Below, piece after piece: positions 1-9,146 of a stretch of DNA of 64,000 bases. Source of the stretch: Xylocopilactobacillus apis (GTDB lineage: Bacteria; Bacillota; Bacilli; Lactobacillales; Lactobacillaceae); NCBI RefSeq assembly GCF_033095965.1, contig NZ_AP026801.1, positions 682,001 to 746,000 of the forward strand, written 5' to 3'. The translations under genes were made by a program, and so were the position numbers. How positions within the stretch are numbered: position 1 is the stretch's first letter; the number at the start of each line of letters is the position of its first letter. A model generated the notes under the pieces. It searched no databases. It saw only the letters and a program-made list of their open reading frames with translations, and was not told where the DNA came from.

Positions 1-2
1 AT

Positions 3-680
3 ATTTTACGCCGCAAAGGGTTAAAAGTTGAAGTAGAGAAGGAATACTCAGATAAGATTAAAGAAGGATTAATTATTTCACAAAGTATTGAATCAGGTAA
101 AAATGTTCCTGAAGGGACCTCAATTACTTTAACGGTCAGTAAAGGTGTTGAAACATTTACGATGGATAATTTAATTGGTTCTTCGGGTGAAGATGTGATT
201 GATTTTGCAAATCGAACTGGTTTGAATCAAATTGCAGATCCTCCACAATATTCCGATCAATATCCAGCAGGAACGGTAATGTCTCAACAGCCTGCTTATG
301 GTTCAAAGTTAAAAAAAGGTGACAGTTTCCACGTTACGCTTTCTCTTGGCCCTGAACCGAAAAAAAATCTTCCAAATGATTATGACACGGATGATAGTGA
401 CAATTCAAATGACTCTGATTCAAAAGATAGTGACACAGATAGTGATTCTAAAGACTTAGTGGTTGAAGATCTAATTGGAATGAGTTTAATAGAAGCCAAT
501 GATTATGCCAGTGATAATGGGTTAAATGTAGTTGAAGATCCTGCTAAGTTTTCTGATAAGTACGAAGCTGGCCAAGTTATTTCTCAATGGCCGTCCAAAG
601 GGGCACACATAAAAGAAGGAGACACAATTCATATTACATTATCTAAAGGGTCACAACCCTCTAATGGCACATCTCATTGA
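3..680 (+). CDS. prkC: Ser/Thr protein kinase with PASTA repeats, C-terminal part only
   Basis: The frame is open from the first base of the window, so this is the 3' end of a longer gene. What is visible is extracellular PASTA repeats: a partial one (about nt 3-150), a complete one (about 165-350) and a last one (about 455-650). Each shows the usual pattern of a glycine/leucine helix, a D-P or E-Y turn, 'G.V.SQ.P..G..' and a terminal 'I.LTLSKG' strand. PASTA repeats bind muropeptides and tell the cytoplasmic kinase domain (outside the window) about cell-wall state. A serine/aspartate-rich linker of about 35 residues separates the last two repeats, which is unusual because PASTA repeats are normally joined directly. 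The kinase assignment rests on PASTA repeats plus rpe following; a PASTA-containing PBP is the alternative. Confidence 0.85.
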   Translation: MLRRKGLKVEVEKEYSDKIKEGLIISQSIESGKNVPEGTSITLTVSKGVETFTMDNLIGSSGEDVIDFANRTGLNQIADPPQYSDQYPAGTVMSQQPAYGSKLKKGDSFHVTLSLGPEPKKNLPNDYDTDDSDNSNDSDSKDSDTDSDSKDLVVEDLIGMSLIEANDYASDNGLNVVEDPAKFSDKYEAGQVISQWPSKGAHIKEGDTIHITLSKGSQPSNGTSH

Positions 681-727
681 TAATAAGTTATAATTGTTGA
701 TTAAATGCAATAGAAAAGAGAAAAATA

Positions 728-1384
728 ATGATAGTTCCTTCAATTTTGAATGCTAATTTACTGAACTTAAAAACAGATTTACAAGAGTTAGAAAATTTAG
801 ATATTGAAATGATTCATGTTGACATTATGGATGGCAATTTTGTACCAAATATTTCTTTTGGTTCAAGTTTTGTTGAAGCAATTGCTCAAGAGACAACATT
901 AAAGCAAGATATTCACTTAATGGTACAAAATCCTGAACGGATAATCGATCAATTATTAGAAATTCAACCAGCTGGAATAACGTTTCATTATGAAGCAACT
1001 CATGATAGTTTTCGACTTTTAGAAAAAATTAAATCAAAAGGGGTTAAAGCGGGCATTGCATTAAATCCCGGTACCTCTTATGAAGCAATTGAAGCTGCGA
1101 TTATGGCAGCGGATCGAGTTTTGGTGATGACAGTAAATCCGGGATTTGGCGGGCAATCATTTATTAAACCAATGCTTCATAAAGTAAGAAAATTAGATCT
1201 TACAAAACAAATTAATCAATATTCGTATCAAATTGAGGTTGATGGGGGTGTCAATGAACAGACAATAGCATTGTGTCGTGATGCAGGAGCAGATGAGTTT
1301 GTGGTTGGTTCATATATTTTTAACGAAACTGATTTAACAAAACCAGTTTCAAAATTACGAAATATTTTAGGTTCTGAGCAATAA
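728..1384 (+). CDS. rpe: Ribulose-phosphate 3-epimerase
   Basis: Interconverts ribulose-5-phosphate and xylulose-5-phosphate in the pentose phosphate pathway, which is central to carbon flow in lactobacilli. The 218-residue length is normal. Visible family motifs are 'PSILNANLLNL' at the N-terminus, 'HVDIMDGNFVPNISFG' with the metal-binding His and Asp, 'DIHLMV', the loop 'MTVNPGFGGQSF' and the C-terminal 'EVDGGVN' phosphate-binding region. It starts 47 bases after the PASTA kinase. In most related genomes rsgA lies between these two genes, and thiN usually follows rpe; neither is present here. The ribosome binding site upstream of the ATG is weak (A/G-rich only). Confidence 0.95.
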   Translation: MIVPSILNANLLNLKTDLQELENLDIEMIHVDIMDGNFVPNISFGSSFVEAIAQETTLKQDIHLMVQNPERIIDQLLEIQPAGITFHYEATHDSFRLLEKIKSKGVKAGIALNPGTSYEAIEAAIMAADRVLVMTVNPGFGGQSFIKPMLHKVRKLDLTKQINQYSYQIEVDGGVNEQTIALCRDAGADEFVVGSYIFNETDLTKPVSKLRNILGSEQ

Positions 1385-1409
1385 AAAAAGCAACTACATT
1401 AGTTGCTTA
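1383..1409 (-). terminator. Rho-independent terminator of rpmB
   Basis: The inverted repeat AAGCAACT / AGTTGCTT with a 5-base loop is followed, read on the minus strand, by a run of T. It overlaps the rpmB stop codon and lies just after the rpe stop, so it separates the convergent rpe and rpmB. On the plus strand no T-run follows. Confidence 0.75.
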
Positions 1410-1592
1410 AACTCTAGTAAGCTTACCAGATTTTAAAGTTCGAGCTGAAACCCAAACTCTTTTCTTTTTGCCGTTAACTAAAATACGGACTTTTTGTAAA
1501 TTTGGTTTCCACGAACGACGGCTAGAATTTAAAGCGTGCGAACGGTTATTACCAAATGTGGTATGTTTACCTGTAAAATAATCTTTTGCCAT
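1407..1592 (-). CDS. rpmB: 50S ribosomal protein L28
   Basis: A 61-residue basic protein of normal L28 length for Firmicutes. It opens with '[26 protein letters not shown]' style sequence, followed by the '[33 protein letters not shown]' L28 signature. It carries no zinc cysteines, so it is the Cys-minus form. It is on the opposite strand to its neighbours and shares the 141-bp upstream gap with asp23, as in other lactobacilli. An SD-like GGAG precedes the ATG. Confidence 0.96.
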   Translation of the reverse strand: MAKDYFTGKHTTFGNNRSHALNSSRRSWKPNLQKVRILVNGKKKRVWVSARTLKSGKLTRV

Positions 1593-1733
1593 TTGTCTGC
1601 TCCATTAAAAAGTATCTTAAAAATATTATCATCAAAGATGTATTTTTGCAAATTATTAGTATTATAGAGAGAGTAATTTTGAGTTTTGCGGTACACTAAC
1701 ATTATTGTTTTATTTTTGTGAAAGGAGTTCTCA

Positions 1734-2096
1734 ATGGGACTGAAAGTTAATACAAAATATGGTAAGGTTGACGTTTCAAATCGGGTAATCTCAACAATTG
1801 TGGGAAATGCTGTAGCTGATGTGTTTGGAGTTGTTGGTCTTGCACCTAGTCGTAATCTTCGTGATAATATTTTAGTGTTGTTGAATAAAACAAATTATCA
1901 AAAAGGAATTCAGATCAAACAGGTAAAAGGCGAAATTGAAGTAGAGGTTTCTGTTGTAGTTGGTTTTGGAATGAAGATTTCAGAAATTGGGAAGAATGTT
2001 CAAGATCGCATTAGGTATAATTTAGAATTGATGTTGTCTGTAAGTCCTTCAATCGTTAATGTGGTTGTACAAGACGTAAAGTTGATTGATGATTAA
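1734..2096 (+). CDS. Asp23/Gls24 family envelope stress protein (YloU-like)
   Basis: A 120-residue protein of the Asp23/Gls24 family, small cytoplasmic or membrane-associated proteins linked to envelope homeostasis. The N-terminal 'G.V.VSNRVISTIVGNAVADVFGVVGLAP' and C-terminal 'V...V.DRIRYNLELMLSVSPSIVNVVVQDV' are typical. An AAAGGAG site stands 7 bases before the ATG. It is followed after 18 bases by fakA, the usual YloU-YloV pair of Firmicutes, so the two are very likely co-transcribed. Confidence 0.92.
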   Translation: MGLKVNTKYGKVDVSNRVISTIVGNAVADVFGVVGLAPSRNLRDNILVLLNKTNYQKGIQIKQVKGEIEVEVSVVVGFGMKISEIGKNVQDRIRYNLELMLSVSPSIVNVVVQDVKLIDD

Positions 2097-2114
2097 TGAG
2101 AATGGGGAGTACCA

Positions 2115-3767
2115 TTGAGTAAGCAAATAATTGATTCTGATATTTTCAGAGATATGATCAAGATGGGAGCACACCGTCTAAATAAGAATGTTGATTTTAT
2201 CAATTCATTAAATGTGTTTCCAGTTCCTGATGGTGACACTGGGACTAATATGAACCTGACTTTTCAAAGTGGTGCTAAATTTGTTAATGAGTCAGAATCT
2301 AAAAGCGTTGGTGAACTAGCCGTTTCTTTTAGTAAAGGCCTTTTAATGGGCGCTCGAGGAAATTCTGGAGTAATTTCATCGCAAATTTTTCGCGGATTTC
2401 AAAAATCAGTCAGCGAAAAGGAAACTTTAGATGCCAAAAGTTTTGCTGCTGCTTTACAGCAAGGAGTTGATTCAGCCTATAAGGCTGTTATGAAACCAGT
2501 TGAAGGAACAATTTTAACAGTTGCTAAGTATGCTGCTCATAGTGGCCTCGAAGCAGCAAATCAAAGTGACGATTTGGCAGAAGTTATGGAGGCGGTAGTA
2601 AAAGGAGCTAAAGAAGGGCTTAAAAAGACTCCTGATTTACTTCCAGTCTTAAAAGAAGTTGGTGTCGTTGATTCTGGCGGTCAAGGGCTTGTTTTCCTTT
2701 ATGAAGGATTTTTAAATGGAATCAAAGGTGAAGTTAACGATGACGTTTATACCCCGAGCGATGAACAGATGAACGAAATGGTTAATGCAGCTCATCACCA
2801 AAGTGTTCAGAGTCAATTAGCAACAAATGATATCGAATTTGGGTATTGTACGGAAATGATGATTACTTTAGATCCAGAGGTTCATTTTGATCTTTCGGAA
2901 TTTAGAACTTATTTAGATCAACTAGGGAATTCACTTTTAGCTGTTTCTGATGATGAAGTAGCGAAGGTTCATGTCCATACTGAAAGTCCTGAGAAGGTTT
3001 TTAGTTATGGAGCTCAATTTGGTCAACTAGGTAAAATTAAAATTGACAATATGCGGCTGCAGCATGAGACAATTATTGAGAATGATAGCAATAGTGATAA
3101 AGGCGATGATATTACTACCGAAATAATAGTTGTTGCCCAAGGTAAAGGGTTGATTGAATTAATGAAGAGCTTAGGTGCAACCCACGTTATTACTGGTGGT
3201 CAAACAATGAATCCGAGTACTGAAGACTTCTTAAAAATTTTAAATCGGACTCATGCTAAAAATGCGATTATTTTACCAAACAACGGGAATGTTTTAATGA
3301 CTGCCCAAGCAGCTGCCAGTTCAGTAGATCTGCCCGTTGAAGTGATTGCAACTAAATCGATTCAACAAGGTATCTCAGCACTGTTCTCTTTTGTTAAGGA
3401 AAATTCTTTATCAGAAAATGCTGAAATGATGAAAGAAGATATCATGATGGTCAAATCGGGTGAAGTGACCAATGCAGTTCGTGACACTAAAATTAATGGT
3501 ATCGAGATTCATTCAGGTGATTTTATGGGGATTGCAGATGGTGAAATTGTAACAACTGCTGAAAGAAGACCAGACGCCTTAATTCAATTAATTGAACATA
3601 TGATTGATGATGATAGTGAAATTGTTTCAATTTTTTATGGAATCGATGCTTCTAAACGAGAAGCCGCAAAACTTGAAAGTGAAATTCAAAAGAAATATCC
3701 CGATCTTGAATTAGAAATTCATGCAGGAGATCAAGCAGTCTATCCATATCTTGTTTCAGTTGAGTAA
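2115..3767 (+). CDS. fakA: Fatty acid kinase subunit FakA (DhaK-like domain, YloV)
   Basis: ATP-binding subunit that phosphorylates fatty acids carried by FakB proteins, so exogenous fatty acids can enter phospholipid synthesis through PlsX/PlsY. The 550 residues have an N-terminal DhaL-type kinase domain (about 1-200) with 'NVFPVPDGDTGTNM' and 'GARGNSGVISSQIFRG', then a middle domain, then a C-terminal EDD-like domain. The start is TTG with GGGGAG upstream. plsX, which uses the acyl-phosphate made by FakA, lies two genes downstream; this functional link is known for the pathway. Confidence 0.95.
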   Translation: MSKQIIDSDIFRDMIKMGAHRLNKNVDFINSLNVFPVPDGDTGTNMNLTFQSGAKFVNESESKSVGELAVSFSKGLLMGARGNSGVISSQIFRGFQKSVSEKETLDAKSFAAALQQGVDSAYKAVMKPVEGTILTVAKYAAHSGLEAANQSDDLAEVMEAVVKGAKEGLKKTPDLLPVLKEVGVVDSGGQGLVFLYEGFLNGIKGEVNDDVYTPSDEQMNEMVNAAHHQSVQSQLATNDIEFGYCTEMMITLDPEVHFDLSEFRTYLDQLGNSLLAVSDDEVAKVHVHTESPEKVFSYGAQFGQLGKIKIDNMRLQHETIIENDSNSDKGDDITTEIIVVAQGKGLIELMKSLGATHVITGGQTMNPSTEDFLKILNRTHAKNAIILPNNGNVLMTAQAAASSVDLPVEVIATKSIQQGISALFSFVKENSLSENAEMMKEDIMMVKSGEVTNAVRDTKINGIEIHSGDFMGIADGEIVTTAERRPDALIQLIEHMIDDDSEIVSIFYGIDASKREAAKLESEIQKKYPDLELEIHAGDQAVYPYLVSVE

Positions 3768-3769
3768 AG

Positions 3770-5812
3770 ATGGTCAAAAGTAAAAGTTCGCATTTATATG
3801 AATCTGTTTCGATTCTTTCGGGGGTCGGTGCTAAGAAAGTTGAAGCACTTAGTGGTCTCGGAATCAGAACGGTGATGGATCTTTTTTATTATTTTCCTTA
3901 TCGGTATGAGGATTTTTATGAACAAAATGTTTATAATCTGGCTGATGGTGATAAGGCGGTTTTGCATGGTCAAGTTGTAACTACACCTGTGTTAAGCAGA
4001 TTCGGTTATAAAAAGAGCTCTTTACGATTTAAAATGGAAGTGCAGGATCTTGTAATTAACGTTGTATTTTTTAATCAGCCTTATTTACGGGATAAAATTA
4101 TGATTGGTGAGGATCTTGCTGTCTATGGAAAATGGGAACAGGCAAAGCTTAGCTTGACTGCAAGTAAAACTGTGGACTTGAAAAAGACCGACCAGTTGGA
4201 GCCAGTTTATTCAACAACAGCTTCTATCAAACAGTGGGCAATTCGAAAACTAATTAAATCAGCTTTTGAAGATTATGGCTCTGAGTTAATTAATATAGTG
4301 CCTAATGAAATCAGAGATCCGTTACATCTGATGGATGAACACGACATGATTTTTAAAATTCATTTTCCTAAATCATATGATGATGTGAAAGAAGCACGGC
4401 AGTCAGCGGTTTTTGAAGAATTTTTTCTGTATTTAGGCCGTTTAAAGTGGTTGAAAAAGGATGACGATCAACTCGGAATTCAAGTTAACTATAATCTAAA
4501 TGAATTAAAACAATTTATTGAAACTCTACCCTTTGAATTAACTGATTCGCAAAAACATGCAGTTAACGAAATTTGTTTTGATTTAAAAAGTGAACAGGCA
4601 ATGAATCGCTTATTGCAGGGAGATGTTGGATCTGGTAAAACAATTGTGGCTGCACTGGGTATTTATGCAGCTTTTACTGCGAAAATGCAAAGTGCTTTAA
4701 TGGTTCCAACAGAAGTTCTTGCAGCGCAGCATTACGATAATTTAAAACAACTTTTTAATGATACTAATCTTCAAGTTGCACTTTTGACAAGTGGGACCTC
4801 AAAGAGTGAGCGGAAAGCTTTACTTGAAGATTTGAAAAACGGGAAAATTGATCTATTAATTGGAACTCATGCATTGATTCAGCCAGATGTGGAATTTAAT
4901 AATTTGGCATTTGTAATTATTGATGAACAGCATCGATTTGGTGTTAATCAAAGAAGAGCTCTAAGAGTTAAAGGTTTAATGCCTAACATTTTATCAATGA
5001 CTGCAACCCCAATTCCTCGAACTCTAGCAATTACTATTTACGGAAGTATCAAGATATCGACCATTAAAGAAATGCCGAAGGGTCGTTTGCCAATTAAAAC
5101 TATTTGGGTAAAAGGAGCAAGCGATCCATTAATTGATCGAGCTGTGCGATATGAACTAGAACATGATCATCAAGTTTACGTCGTAGCTCCTTTGGTCGCA
5201 GAATCTGAAACAATGGACCTAAGAAATGCTGAAGAAATTTATGATCAATACGTGCAAAATTATCCCAAAGTGGAAGTTGCATTGCTCCACGGAAAGATGA
5301 AGCCGGATGATAAAGAGCAAATCTTGAACGATTTTGCTGCCAAAAAGTATCGGATTTTGGTCTCCACAACGGTTATTGAAGTTGGTGTTGATGTAAAAGA
5401 TGCAACTTTGATGATTATTTATGATGCAAATCGATTTGGCCTTTCGCAACTGCACCAGCTTCGAGGGCGTGTAGGACGCAGCAGTATTCAGTCTTATTGT
5501 ATCTTAGTTGCTAATCCGCAAAATGAAGTTGCCAAGAAAAGGCTTGAATTGATGGTTGAATCAAATGATGGATTCTTTCTGGCGGAAAATGATCTTAAAT
5601 TGCGAGGTGCAGGTGAAGTGTTTGGTAATCGTCAGTCTGGTGAAATTAATTTTAAAGTCGGTGATCCGCTAGAAGATCAAAAAAGTCTGCAGCTAGCAAG
5701 AGACGCAGTTGATCAAGTATTTAGCAAAGATCCAGAATTAACTGATGCAGAGAATCAAAACTTTCATGAATTTTTAGTTCATACTAAAGATCAAGACGAA
5801 ACTATTGATTAA
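3770..5812 (+). CDS. recG: ATP-dependent DNA helicase RecG
   Basis: Branch-migrating helicase that remodels stalled replication forks and Holliday junctions. The 680 residues are the normal length. The N-terminal wedge/OB region (about 1-160) is followed by superfamily 2 motor motifs: Walker A 'GDVGSGKT' (about 288), 'TEVLAAQH', the DExH box 'IIDEQHRFG', 'SMTATPIPRT', and motif VI 'QLHQLRGRVGRS'. It begins 2 bases after fakA and shows only a weak SD, so translation is probably coupled. The order fakA-recG-plsX is the standard Firmicutes arrangement. Confidence 0.97.
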   Translation: MVKSKSSHLYESVSILSGVGAKKVEALSGLGIRTVMDLFYYFPYRYEDFYEQNVYNLADGDKAVLHGQVVTTPVLSRFGYKKSSLRFKMEVQDLVINVVFFNQPYLRDKIMIGEDLAVYGKWEQAKLSLTASKTVDLKKTDQLEPVYSTTASIKQWAIRKLIKSAFEDYGSELINIVPNEIRDPLHLMDEHDMIFKIHFPKSYDDVKEARQSAVFEEFFLYLGRLKWLKKDDDQLGIQVNYNLNELKQFIETLPFELTDSQKHAVNEICFDLKSEQAMNRLLQGDVGSGKTIVAALGIYAAFTAKMQSALMVPTEVLAAQHYDNLKQLFNDTNLQVALLTSGTSKSERKALLEDLKNGKIDLLIGTHALIQPDVEFNNLAFVIIDEQHRFGVNQRRALRVKGLMPNILSMTATPIPRTLAITIYGSIKISTIKEMPKGRLPIKTIWVKGASDPLIDRAVRYELEHDHQVYVVAPLVAESETMDLRNAEEIYDQYVQNYPKVEVALLHGKMKPDDKEQILNDFAAKKYRILVSTTVIEVGVDVKDATLMIIYDANRFGLSQLHQLRGRVGRSSIQSYCILVANPQNEVAKKRLELMVESNDGFFLAENDLKLRGAGEVFGNRQSGEINFKVGDPLEDQKSLQLARDAVDQVFSKDPELTDAENQNFHEFLVHTKDQDETID

Positions 5813-5850
5813 AGTGGTATATTTATATGATCAAGCTAAAGGAGTGAGTG

Positions 5851-6837
5851 ATGAAAATTGCAATTGATGCGATGGGAGGAGATTTTGCTCCCCAAGCAGT
5901 CGTTGAAGGGGTACAGAAATTTTTAAGTGAAGATCAAGAAACTAAGATTAGACTATTTGGTCAACAAGAAGCAATAGAAAAACTAATCGAACCTTCGAAC
6001 CAGCTTGAAATTATAAACACTACTGAAGTGGTTGATGGTAATGATGAACCAGTAGCTGCAATTAGACATAAAAAAGATTCATCACTTGTTCGAGCAGCTC
6101 AAGATGTTAAAGAAGGTAATTCCGATGGTTACTTATCTTTTGGTAATACAGGGGCAGTTTTGGCAGCTGGAATTTTTGTCATTGGACGGATTAAAAATGT
6201 TGAGCGGCCAGCCTTAATGCCAACTTTGCCGACAAAGGTCCTAAATACATTTTATAACATGCTTGATGTTGGAGCTAACGCTGAATCAAAAGTTAAATAT
6301 CTAGTTCAGTTTGCCCAAATGGGCTCAATTTATGCGTCTGATTTAAGAGGCGTAAAAAAACCAATTGTAAAATTATTAAATATTGGATCTGAAGAGCATA
6401 AAGGAGACGAACTGCATCAGAGTGTTTATCAAGAATTAAAGCAATTGAAAGAAATTAATTTTCAGGGTAATATTGAACCCAACGAAATTATGGATGCCAA
6501 GGCTGATGTGATTGTAACTGATGGTTTCACTGGGAATGCTGTCTTAAAAACAATGGAAGGCACGATGAAAACAGTTCTACACCTTTTAAAAGATTCCTTA
6601 ATGTCAGGCAATCTTAAAACTAAGATGGGAGCCCTTTTAGTTAAAGGAAGTCTTGGTAATTTAGCAGAACAATTTAATAATTCTCGTTTTGGCGGTGCTG
6701 TGTTGTTGGGGGTTAATGCGCCAGTGATAAAAGGGCATGGAAATTCTCAGCCGGAAACAGTATACTATGCAATTAAGCAGGTTAAAGAGATGATTCAAGG
6801 ACAGACTGTTCAAAAATTTAAAAACTTGTATGAATGA
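5851..6837 (+). CDS. plsX: Phosphate acyltransferase PlsX
   Basis: Converts acyl-ACP and phosphate to acyl-phosphate, the donor for PlsY in phospholipid synthesis. It begins 'MKIAIDAMGGDFAPQAVVEG', the family hallmark, and holds 'VDGNDEPVAAIR.KKDSSLVRA' and 'GFTGNAVLKTMEG'. A GTG directly before the ATG (5848) is possible, but the ATG at 5851 is better placed, 6 bases after GGAG. It overlaps the following acpP region by a few bases; PlsX and ACP work on the same substrate. Confidence 0.95.
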   Translation: MKIAIDAMGGDFAPQAVVEGVQKFLSEDQETKIRLFGQQEAIEKLIEPSNQLEIINTTEVVDGNDEPVAAIRHKKDSSLVRAAQDVKEGNSDGYLSFGNTGAVLAAGIFVIGRIKNVERPALMPTLPTKVLNTFYNMLDVGANAESKVKYLVQFAQMGSIYASDLRGVKKPIVKLLNIGSEEHKGDELHQSVYQELKQLKEINFQGNIEPNEIMDAKADVIVTDGFTGNAVLKTMEGTMKTVLHLLKDSLMSGNLKTKMGALLVKGSLGNLAEQFNNSRFGGAVLLGVNAPVIKGHGNSQPETVYYAIKQVKEMIQGQTVQKFKNLYE

Positions 6838-6845
6838 GGTTAAAA

Positions 6846-7085
6846 ATGACTGACGAAGAAATATTCAATAAAATAAAGGATGTTATTATCCAACAATTTG
6901 AAATCGATCCAGCTAAAGTAACACCCGATCTAAACTTTAAAAATGATTTAGATGCAGACTCAATTTCACTATTAGAATTTTCGCTAGAGCTGGAAAATGA
7001 ATTTGGCAAAGAAATATCCGATGATGATGCAGAAAAGCTTCAAACTGTACAAGATGCGGTAAACTTTATCAAAGCACAAAACTAA
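6846..7085 (+). CDS. acpP: Acyl carrier protein
   Basis: A small acidic helical protein carrying acyl chains on a 4'-phosphopantetheine arm. The attachment serine is in 'DLDADSISLLEFSLELENEFG'. The start at 6846 gives MTDEEIF (79 residues) with GAGGT 5 bases upstream. An in-frame ATG at 6834 inside the plsX end would add four residues and is less likely. The attachment motif is DSI instead of the common DSL, a conservative change. A strong terminator follows directly. Confidence 0.93.
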   Translation: MTDEEIFNKIKDVIIQQFEIDPAKVTPDLNFKNDLDADSISLLEFSLELENEFGKEISDDDAEKLQTVQDAVNFIKAQN

Positions 7086-7133
7086 AGCCCTAAACAAAAA
7101 ATTGAAGAAAAATTCATTTTTAGGGGCTTTTTT
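7084..7133 (+). terminator. Rho-independent terminator after acpP
   Basis: AAAGCCCTAAA pairs with TTTAGGGGCTTT and is followed by a run of T. It starts in the acpP stop codon and closes the fakA-recG-plsX-acpP unit before the opp operon. Confidence 0.85.
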
Positions 7134-7141
7134 AGTATAAT
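7113..7141 (+). promoter_or_regulatory. Probable promoter of the opp operon
   Basis: A perfect TATAAT at 7136-7141 has a weak TTCATT 17 bases upstream, inside the preceding terminator. The oppD start lies 28 bases downstream with GGAGG in between. The -35 box is poor, so the call rests mainly on the -10. Confidence 0.5.
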
Positions 7142-7168
7142 TAAAACTATTAGTTTGGAGGAAATGTT

Positions 7169-8170
7169 TTGGATACGGAAAAAGATAATACGCTTTTAGA
7201 GATTGAGCACCTACACACGTCTTTTCGAATAGGCGAATCATTTTATGATGCTGTGGATGATTGTTCGTTGAAACTGCATAAAAATGAAATCTATGCTCTA
7301 GTCGGAGAATCAGGTTGTGGCAAGTCGACGCTTGCGACCAGTATTATTGGTTTACTAGATGCAAAAAACTCGAAAATTGAGGGATCAATAAAATACCGCG
7401 ATCAAGAGTTAATTGGGATGAATTCTGATGAATATGACAAGATTCGGGGCGAAGATATTGGAATGATTTTCCAAGATCCATTGTCTTCTCTAAATCCTTT
7501 AATGCGGGTTGGGGATCAAATTACGGAATCTCTGTTATATCACACAAAAATGACTAGTGAAGAACGCGAAAAGAAGGCGTTAAGTTTACTTGAAAGAGTT
7601 GGGATTGTAAATCCTGAAGAGACTTATCGCAGATATCCTCATGAACTTTCAGGCGGAATGCGTCAGAGAATTATGATTTCAATTGCTGTAGCCTGCAGTC
7701 CAGAAATAATTATTGCAGATGAACCTACAACCGCGCTTGATGTGACAATTCAAGCTCAGATTATTGATCTTTTAAAGGATATTCAAAAAGAGAAAGAGTC
7801 AGGAATTATTTTAATTACCCATGATCTTGGTGTTGTTGCTGAAACTGCTGATCAAGTAGGTGTAATGTATGCTGGTCAAATTGTTGAAACTGGCAGCGTT
7901 TATGATATCTTTGAAGATCCAAAACATCCTTATACCCGTTCACTATTAAACTCAATTCCTCAAGCAGATTCATTGGGTGATAAATTACATGTTATTCAAG
8001 GGAACGTTCCGCCGCTAACCGAAATGAAGCGTTCCGGCTGTCGTTTTGCACCACGAATTCCGTGGATTCCTGATTCTGCACACGAAGAAAATCCAACATA
8101 TCATGAAGTGGGAGATGGACATTACGTTTTATGTACGTGTTATCAAGATTTCCACTTTGAGGATCAATAG
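7169..8170 (+). CDS. oppD: Oligopeptide ABC transporter ATPase OppD
   Basis: One of two ATPases that drive oligopeptide import. It has Walker A 'GESGCGKST', Q-loop 'MIFQDPLSSLNPLMRVG', signature 'LSGGMRQR', Walker B 'IIIADEPTTALD' and switch His 'LITHDLG'. The C-terminal oligopeptide-transporter extension 'HPYTRSLLNSIP' and a cysteine-containing tail are typical of OppD/DppD. The start is TTG, 6 bases after GGAGG. It is the first gene of oppDFBCA; uptake of casein- or host-derived peptides is a core nutritional route in lactobacilli. Confidence 0.95.
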   Translation: MDTEKDNTLLEIEHLHTSFRIGESFYDAVDDCSLKLHKNEIYALVGESGCGKSTLATSIIGLLDAKNSKIEGSIKYRDQELIGMNSDEYDKIRGEDIGMIFQDPLSSLNPLMRVGDQITESLLYHTKMTSEEREKKALSLLERVGIVNPEETYRRYPHELSGGMRQRIMISIAVACSPEIIIADEPTTALDVTIQAQIIDLLKDIQKEKESGIILITHDLGVVAETADQVGVMYAGQIVETGSVYDIFEDPKHPYTRSLLNSIPQADSLGDKLHVIQGNVPPLTEMKRSGCRFAPRIPWIPDSAHEENPTYHEVGDGHYVLCTCYQDFHFEDQ

Positions 8171-8184
8171 TAGGGGTAATCGTT

Positions 8185-9144
8185 ATGAGTTTAATTGAAA
8201 TAAAAAATTTAAAAGTCTGGTATCCCATTAGAGGTGGATTTTTTAACACAATTAAGGGGTATGTAAAAGCCGTTGATGATGTAACCTTTGACATTGAAGA
8301 AGGAGAAACATACGGCTTAATTGGGGAGTCTGGTTCCGGTAAAACAACAATTGGAAAGTCAGTCGTTGGAATTGAAAGAGTTTCTTCTGGCTCAATTCTT
8401 TATAAAAATGAAGACGTTACAAAATCGCATAATCGTAAATCACTCAAATATAATCGTGACGTTCAGATGATCTTCCAAGATTCACTTTCAAGTTTAAATC
8501 CACGTAAGCGGATCTTTGATATTATTGCCGAACCAATGCGAAATTTTGAACACCCCTCCAAAACTGAAGAGAAACATCGGGTTAAAGAATTGCTCGACAT
8601 TGTTGGAATGCCTTCTGGTTCAATGTATAAATATCCGTTTGAATTTAGTGGCGGACAGCGTCAGAGAATTGGAATTGCAAGAGCAGTTGCAACTCACCCA
8701 AAAGTTATTGTTGCAGATGAACCTGTTTCAGCACTAGATCTCTCAGTTCAAGCACAAGTTTTAAATTATATGCAGGATATTCAAAAAGAATTTAATATCT
8801 CTTATCTTTTAATATCACATGATTTAGGGGTTGTGCGTCATATGTGTAAAAATCTTGCAATTATGACTCGTGGAAGATTAGTAGAAGTCGGGACTCGTGA
8901 AGATATTTATAATAATCCGCAGCATATTTATACTAAGCGTCTTTTAGCAGCGATTCCGGATATTAATCCACGTAATCGAGAAGAAGATACAAAAGAACGT
9001 CTTAAAGTTGAAAAAGAATATGATGAAGACGAAAAGTCTTGGTATGATAAAGATCATCGGGTTCTTGATTTAAAACCAATATCAGAAACTCATTTTGCAG
9101 CAGTACCTGAAGAAACGCTGAAATCAAATGAAGGGGGAGAGTAA
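8185..9144 (+). CDS. oppF: Oligopeptide ABC transporter ATPase OppF
   Basis: The second ATPase of the importer, 319 residues. Motifs are Walker A 'GESGSGKTT', Q-loop 'MIFQDSLSSLNPRKRI', signature 'FSGGQRQRIGIARA' and Walker B 'VIVADEPVSALD'. The N-terminal 'KVWYPIRGGFFNTIKGYVKAVDDV' is typical of OppF. The C-terminal tail is long, charged and rich in Glu/Asp/Lys. It pairs with OppD; the genes are 14 bases apart. Confidence 0.95.
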   Translation: MSLIEIKNLKVWYPIRGGFFNTIKGYVKAVDDVTFDIEEGETYGLIGESGSGKTTIGKSVVGIERVSSGSILYKNEDVTKSHNRKSLKYNRDVQMIFQDSLSSLNPRKRIFDIIAEPMRNFEHPSKTEEKHRVKELLDIVGMPSGSMYKYPFEFSGGQRQRIGIARAVATHPKVIVADEPVSALDLSVQAQVLNYMQDIQKEFNISYLLISHDLGVVRHMCKNLAIMTRGRLVEVGTREDIYNNPQHIYTKRLLAAIPDINPRNREEDTKERLKVEKEYDEDEKSWYDKDHRVLDLKPISETHFAAVPEETLKSNEGGE

Positions 9145-9146
9145 AA

